Of a DNA stretch of 64,000 nt, positions 59,100 through 64,000 are shown piece by piece (the stretch's first letter is position 1; the number at the start of each line of letters is the position of its first letter). Below the pieces are notes generated by a model. It ran no database searches, was not told where the DNA came from, and was given only the letters and a program-made list of their open reading frames with translations. The stretch comes from Sclerodactyla briareus (lineage: Eukaryota; Echinodermata; Holothuroidea; Dendrochirotida; Sclerodactylidae). A program made the position numbers and the translations under genes. The stretch spans positions 62,001-126,000 of the forward strand of contig JAODTK010005548.1 in NCBI GenBank assembly GCA_026419785.1. The letters run 5' to 3'.

Positions 59100-59530
59100 T
59101 TTTCAACCCTTGAAGATTCTACTCGCCCTCTAGGCGGCTCTTGAATATGTTGAGTGTGGTTGCAGTGACAATTTACCCATGGCAGCTCATTCCAGTCTTC
59201 CAAAATAAGCTTGAAGTAAGAATGTTTACGGACTTCTAATCTTACTGCAGTTGGTCAGATTCCTGCTATGGCCTCTCGTACTTGTTTCCCCCACAAAGTT
59301 GATGCTATCGCCAATATTCAACTTGGTGTTCTCATGAATTATATTCATACATAGTTATGAGGTCTTGAAGTGCATGCCGCTTTTCTAGAGTCATTAAGTT
59401 GAGCTCTTGTAACCTCTCTTCATAGCTGTGACGTCTGATACCTGGTACTAGTTTTGTTACTCTTCCTTGGACTATCTTCCCGTAATGTAATATCCTTCGC
59501 CAGATACGGTCTCCAAACACGGCCACACTA
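59100..59530 (-). pseudogene. LINE reverse-transcriptase C-terminus, antisense (copy B)
   Basis: The minus-strand frame at 59,332-59,526 encodes GRVTKLVPGIRRHSYEERLQ then ELNLMTLEKRHALQDLITMY, the well-conserved region after the polymerase domain in CR1/jockey-like LINEs (R-x-TK-x-(I/V)PG-x-R-x-x-SYEERL-x-x-L-x-L-x-x-LE-x-R-x-x-x-DL-x-x-x-Y). After a stop, ETSTRGHSRNL and DWNELPW follow in neighbouring frames down to about 59,100, matching the family's terminal TRGH...W-x-x-LP motifs. No catalytic core is present. Confidence 0.8.
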
Positions 59531-59963
59531 GTAAAGATGCCGTTTTTAGGGCCTTGGATAGTCCGTAACCAGGCCTGTGAGTTCGTGCCTCAGCCACAGT
59601 CCTTACGCCATAGCAAGATAAAAGTGAACCCAATGATAACATACGGCGAAAACCAAAACAGCCCCCGAAAAGGAGTTAAATTGCAGGCAAGTCAAACATT
59701 CGTGATCTAATAGAAGTTTAGTGATGTTACCTTTATCACTTTCAAGCGAGATCCAAGTTATTTCGTCTGCTTGTCAGAATAATCAACGAATAATTTGAGC
59801 GAGACGTCAAACTTTCGCCACTCCTGTGCATCGCCATTTTCAAGATGAGCCTTCCATGCCCAGTACGTTCACCCATGGCAATTACTACGGTGGTTTTGAG
59901 ACACCGTAAATGTGGCCGTTATATCATTATTATTATGATTATTCATTACACTGTCAACGCGGC

Positions 59964-61102
59964 GTTTCCATGCACGCGGGCGGCGGGTGAAATCGCTCAC
60001 CGTTATTTCCATTAGACCTTTTCGCAAATAGCATATTGCGGTGCACTTCGGGACAGTTTATGATTCTGGGATACTCAGGGGGGAAGGTTTTGTGTTAGGG
60101 TCTTGTAATGAAAAACCTTTTTTTTGGAAATTGCAATTAGGCTTCTCATTGTCTGGCATATTCTCTCCAAAATTTAGTATGTGTCTCCGATAATTTTTCA
60201 CATGTTTATCGTGACGAATCTTCTACAATGCGCGAAATTCGCTAAGAAAAGTCATGTTATCTGATGAATTTCCTATTTGGCCTTCCATAGATTGTCTACG
60301 TTGCCCCCTGAGCTAGAACACAATGCATTGCGAGAGGGTATATGCGAAAAGGGCCTAATGGAGACCGTTTACATGCACGCGAGGGGGGGGGGGGCGTTCG
60401 GGCGGGCGGGGCGTTTTCCCCTCGAATCGGGCATGTAGGATTTTTTCCGCGTGCCCGTGTACCCGAGTGGTATTTCATATTCGATTTCCGGGGATTCCCT
60501 GCCAATCTTCCTGGCTCGTAGCCCGATTGACAGAAGTAGAGAACAATGTTATATTCAAATCATGTTATAAGCAACACTCTCAAACCTGTTTCAACTTTCA
60601 CACACTCGTGATGAGAGGGGGGGGGGGGGGGGGGGGGGGTCGTATACCCAAATTTCCTCCATTTTTAACGGCCGCGACACCTAATTGAATTTTGAACACA
60701 TATGGCATGTTTATAAAACCATGGATGGTTCGTGTAAGGTTTATGCCTAAAACAAATAGTTTTAATTGTATTTTAGGCGCTATCGTTGACATTTAGAAAC
60801 AATTGGTTTTCTTAAGAAAACTAAACATCGGTGTTCAAGTTTAAACAATAGTAGCTAGCGTTAATAATAATAATAATAAATATATATCAAAAATAAGGAA
60901 ATAATGATAATGAATAATGATAATAAAAAAGAATAACAAAAATAGCCCAATTAATAATTAGTAGGCTACAGGGTTCCTATATAGCGCACGTAAGTGAGGA
61001 GAGGTGTGTGATTTCGAGAAACGCCCGCCCGCCCGCGTGCATGTTGAAACGGGTCATTCGCGTTGTCCGCGTGCCCGCCCGCCCGCCAGCGTGCATGGAA
61101 AC
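59964..61102. repeat. GC-rich motif in inverted pairs (copy B)
   Basis: Same arrangement as 49,935-51,037: plus orientation at 59,964-59,987 and 60,367-60,413, reverse complement at 61,022-61,050 and 61,073-61,102. The motif is better preserved here (gtttccatgcacgcgggcgg). Confidence 0.6.
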
Positions 61103-62865
61103 CCGGCTTCACCTATAAAGCGCATGATCCGGAGCCACAACGCGCATGAACATAAACAAGTATTAGAACAATAACCAACATTAAACTTGCTTGAAGAAAT
61201 AAGTTTTTACCCAAGATTTGATAGCAATGAGCAGAAGACGCATGCAGGATGTTTGAAGGCAATTTGTTCCGCAAATCATGTGCGATGTTAGTGACGGCCT
61301 GGGTCCCGATTCCTTTCGGGAGTGAAGGGCTCGACGCATACAAGGAGTATTATATCCGCTGAGGACCGGAGTGAGCGACGCGGTTGTTAGAGCCACTATA
61401 GCCACTATAGAGACACTTGTAGCCAGATTCAGTATACGGAACTTGACCCTATATTCATGGGAGACCCAATGCAGACCTGCCAGAACAGGTGAGATATGAG
61501 CTCGCGCGGACTCTACTGTTTTGGAGCCTCTGAATTTGGTTGGCTGGGGATCCGAGTCAGTAAGACTACAATACAGCAGAAGTCTATTCGCGATACGAAA
61601 GAGATAAGCACTTGCAGTCTTGCAAAACTCGGTGGTCAGGAACTCGTGAAATCATGCGCAGTCAGATGGTAGTTTGGATGACACTCGGATTGCTGGGTAT
61701 TGAGAGATGTTCATCCAGAAGAACTCCAAGCACTTTTTTTTTTTCTTCTTTTATGACACACGGGGATGGTGTTATAAAAATCCATCGATATTCAGGTATA
61801 GCTGAGCGTGAGGGACACGGTGACAGGACATTAGTAATTAAGGTTGATCACTGTGGAGTTTGAGACGGTTGTCACTTAGTCAAGTACTGATGTCCAGTGA
61901 TGGCACGGGTTTTTCCTTTTGCACTCAACGGGTCGGGGATCATATCCAGCGTAAGATTTTTTTAAGGACTCTACCATCGTCGGCAGATCAGTGGTGGGAT
62001 AGGCCATGACGTCGATGATGAACTGCAAAGGTCGGGTCGTGATCGCCGAACAGAACCGTTCCGAGAACAGATACCAAGGTACGCAATGAGGGAGCTCGAC
62101 GGGGACTGGATAATGTTCCTTCGGCTGAAACGCATTGTGTCGATCACCGAGTTATACGATACAAAACAGTTGGTGCTTATCCAGGTATTCAATAACCCCA
62201 CCAAAAAAAAACAAAAAAAAAAATTAGAGGAGGGAGAGTCTCTAGCAACGGACACGGTCCACCGTATATCAAAGCTCCACTGAGGTCAACAAGATCAAGG
62301 GCATATTGCTCACAGCAAAAAAAAAAAAAAAAAAAACAATGACGATGGTTGAACGTGTGAATGTTATCAGTTGTAGGCGTAGCCAGGGTGGCGGCAGTGG
62401 AAGGGGATTTCCCCTGAACAAAAAGATCGAGAGAGCAAATCAGAGAAAATCGGAGGCTGGAAATCGGGGAATGAAGAAGCAAGAGAAGTGAAATAACAGA
62501 AAAGATCGAGAAGGAAACGGAAGTAATTGCGAGATAAGTGGGCCACTTCAATAAGTGGCACAGCCCCCAGCCGGCTGCTTCTGTGAGGATACTCATTTTG
62601 CAGGGGCATTTTTTGCGTTTTTGTGTTTTTTTTTTTTTTCTTTGGTATTTTTTTTTCTTTTTTGTTTTTGTTTCTTTTTCGTTTTTCTTTTTTTTTTTTT
62701 TTCGTCACTGTCCCCCCATATCATTCGATGGAGGAACCTCCTCCCACCCGGAGGAGGAAAGTCGAGGATCAAGAGAAGCTGGGACAGGTAGCCTAGGAGA
62801 AAATGTTGAGAAAAGTAAGAGATGCGATCTTGAAAATGAAGACGTAGTGTTGTACAGGGTAGAGT

Positions 62866-63649
62866 AAAGGGTGGCGCCAACGGGAGGGGGGGGGGGGGGT
62901 GGGGCCATGACCCACCCCCCCCCCGTCGGGGAAGCCGTAAAAAAGGAAAAAAAGAAAGCCTGACCCCCCCCCCCCATCTCGCCCCACCCCCCCGCGCAGG
63001 AATTTTTCACATATCGACGAGGGGCTTTTTGCCCCGACCAGTATATATTCAAACTTCTTTATAGTTGAAAATTCCTATATTGAAGCTGAAAAAGGTAGGA
63101 GAAGTTTTGCGCGCCTCATATTCTTTCTATAGTATGGCCAAGTTCCTCGCTCGAGTTTGAGATCAGCGTAATCATCTTCCAACAGACTATACAATTGTGG
63201 AATTTATAGAAAGGATACACAAGCCATTATGGATATGCTTCGAAATGTCCCTGCAAGAGATAAGGTTACAATTCTTTTGGGGAGGATGCTCGTTCTGCCG
63301 TCTACCACTTGTTTTGCATTCTGGTGTAGGGGGATGTGCTTTCACGAAGCAGTGACCAAAAGTATTACTGCTCAGTAGTTATCGGGAATACCTGACCCTT
63401 TTCTACTTATAAGGGCGTCTGATTTGAGTGGAAGCTATTGAAAGTAAGCATGCCCTCCTTAATGGTATTTCATTTTTTCCGTTTTTTTTTCTTCAAGCAA
63501 ATGTTCAGAAAGAAACGAAAACATAAAATGCAGGTTTGACCTAGGGAGGTAGGGTGGCCCCCCTCGTCGGGGAACTGCAACTTGGAACCCCCCGTCGGGG
63601 AACCTCGGACCTCCCGTCGGGGGAGGTAAATCCTGGCCCCACCACAGCT
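62866..63649 (+). mobile_element. GGTGGCGCC element, copy in duplication B
   Basis: Flanked by GGGTAGAGT at 62,857-62,865 and 63,650-63,658. The left end AAAGGGTGGCGCC is intact and the right end is GGCCCCACCACAGCT. Repeated CCCGTCGGGGAA blocks lie at 63,567-63,622. It shares the insertion site of the copy A element, so insertion preceded the segmental duplication. Confidence 0.75.
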
Positions 63650-64000
63650 GGGTAGAGTGGACTTTGAGGATACTGGCCAACATTCCAGTGGGGGAAGCAA
63701 AACAACCATGATATGGTTAGGCAGCCCAAACAAAGAAGAGATGTTGTTATTGATCCAGCTTCATTGTGGCAAGGTGCCTGGTAACAGCAGCCGTCTAATT
63801 CTTGATGCCCGGAATCGATGCGAAATCATGCATGTGGTAAAAGGCATTCCAGTCACAGAGTCCTCGGGACAAGGAGAACTTATAACAATCTTATTTATTG
63901 TAATAATGGGATATGACTCCTGATAGTGGTGCCACGATTGACGCTGATCACTCGGAAGAATGTCAGTACCAATTGGTAAGATAGGTGGCCAGAAAATAGA

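Larger units (their letters stand above)
57858..64000 (+). repeat. Segmental duplication, copy B (runs off the window)
   Basis: Direct copy of 47,815-53,670. It carries slightly more inserted bases, including an A-rich run at about 62,318-62,336, a T-rich tract at 62,620-62,703 and a G run of about 22 at 60,618-60,639. The left boundary is at 'gtggttgtgggtggattg'. Confidence 0.93.

Noticed and set aside
62538..62867. Phe-rich 109-codon plus-strand frame
   Set aside because: Translation of a T-rich tract that is absent from the other duplication copy. Likely low-complexity or sequencing artefact.

Overview
This is eukaryotic genomic DNA. It has spliceosomal exons with clean acceptor and donor sites, C2H2 zinc-finger exon clusters, LINE and hAT transposon remnants, tRNA-derived SINEs, satellites and long non-coding tracts. 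I see no bacterial, organellar or phage gene organisation. Dispersed repeats carrying TGACCTTTGACCTC and 'accaagtttcagatcaatcgg...ataaagcg' resemble families I associate with marine invertebrate deuterostomes, echinoderms in particular. That placement is an impression, not proof. Repeated segments differ by many 1-5 base insertions and deletions, and the one clear gene carries two correctable frameshifts, so part of the breakage may be assembly or read error rather than decay.

Layout. 1-9,030: minus-strand C2H2 zinc-finger exons in tandem (a start at the window edge, then 1,322-1,650, 4,325-4,654 and 5,171-5,585), a 26-bp minisatellite and a second type of broken finger array (8,460-8,905). 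10,205-19,030: a satellite-like expansion of another zinc-finger exon (14 units of about 120 bp in two blocks) interleaved with two spacer families, with a hAT-like transposase remnant (14,762-15,604) between the blocks. 19,300-27,950: SINEs and several local tandem arrays, no convincing gene. 28,004-37,399 (minus strand): the best gene, whose five coding exons (37,399 down to 31,901) encode the nucleoplasmin-like N-terminus and acidic tail of an FKBP39/FKBP46-type nuclear protein. Two further exons (29,550-29,746 and 28,004-28,360) may be its 3' end or another gene. A three-unit tandem duplication abuts its first coding exon (37,420-38,480).

39,240-47,800: repeats, including an antisense broken LINE reverse transcriptase (40,690-42,560) and a short element with a perfect 13-bp target-site duplication (46,138-46,794). 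47,815-64,000: two direct copies of a block of about 6 kb (47,815-53,670; 57,858 to the window end) spaced by about 4.2 kb, each carrying an antisense LINE C-terminus, GC-rich inverted motifs and another copy of the 46-kb element. Apart from the FKBP46-like gene, almost everything recognisable is mobile-element-derived, zinc-finger-derived or tandemly duplicated. I found no operon-like or defence-like system.
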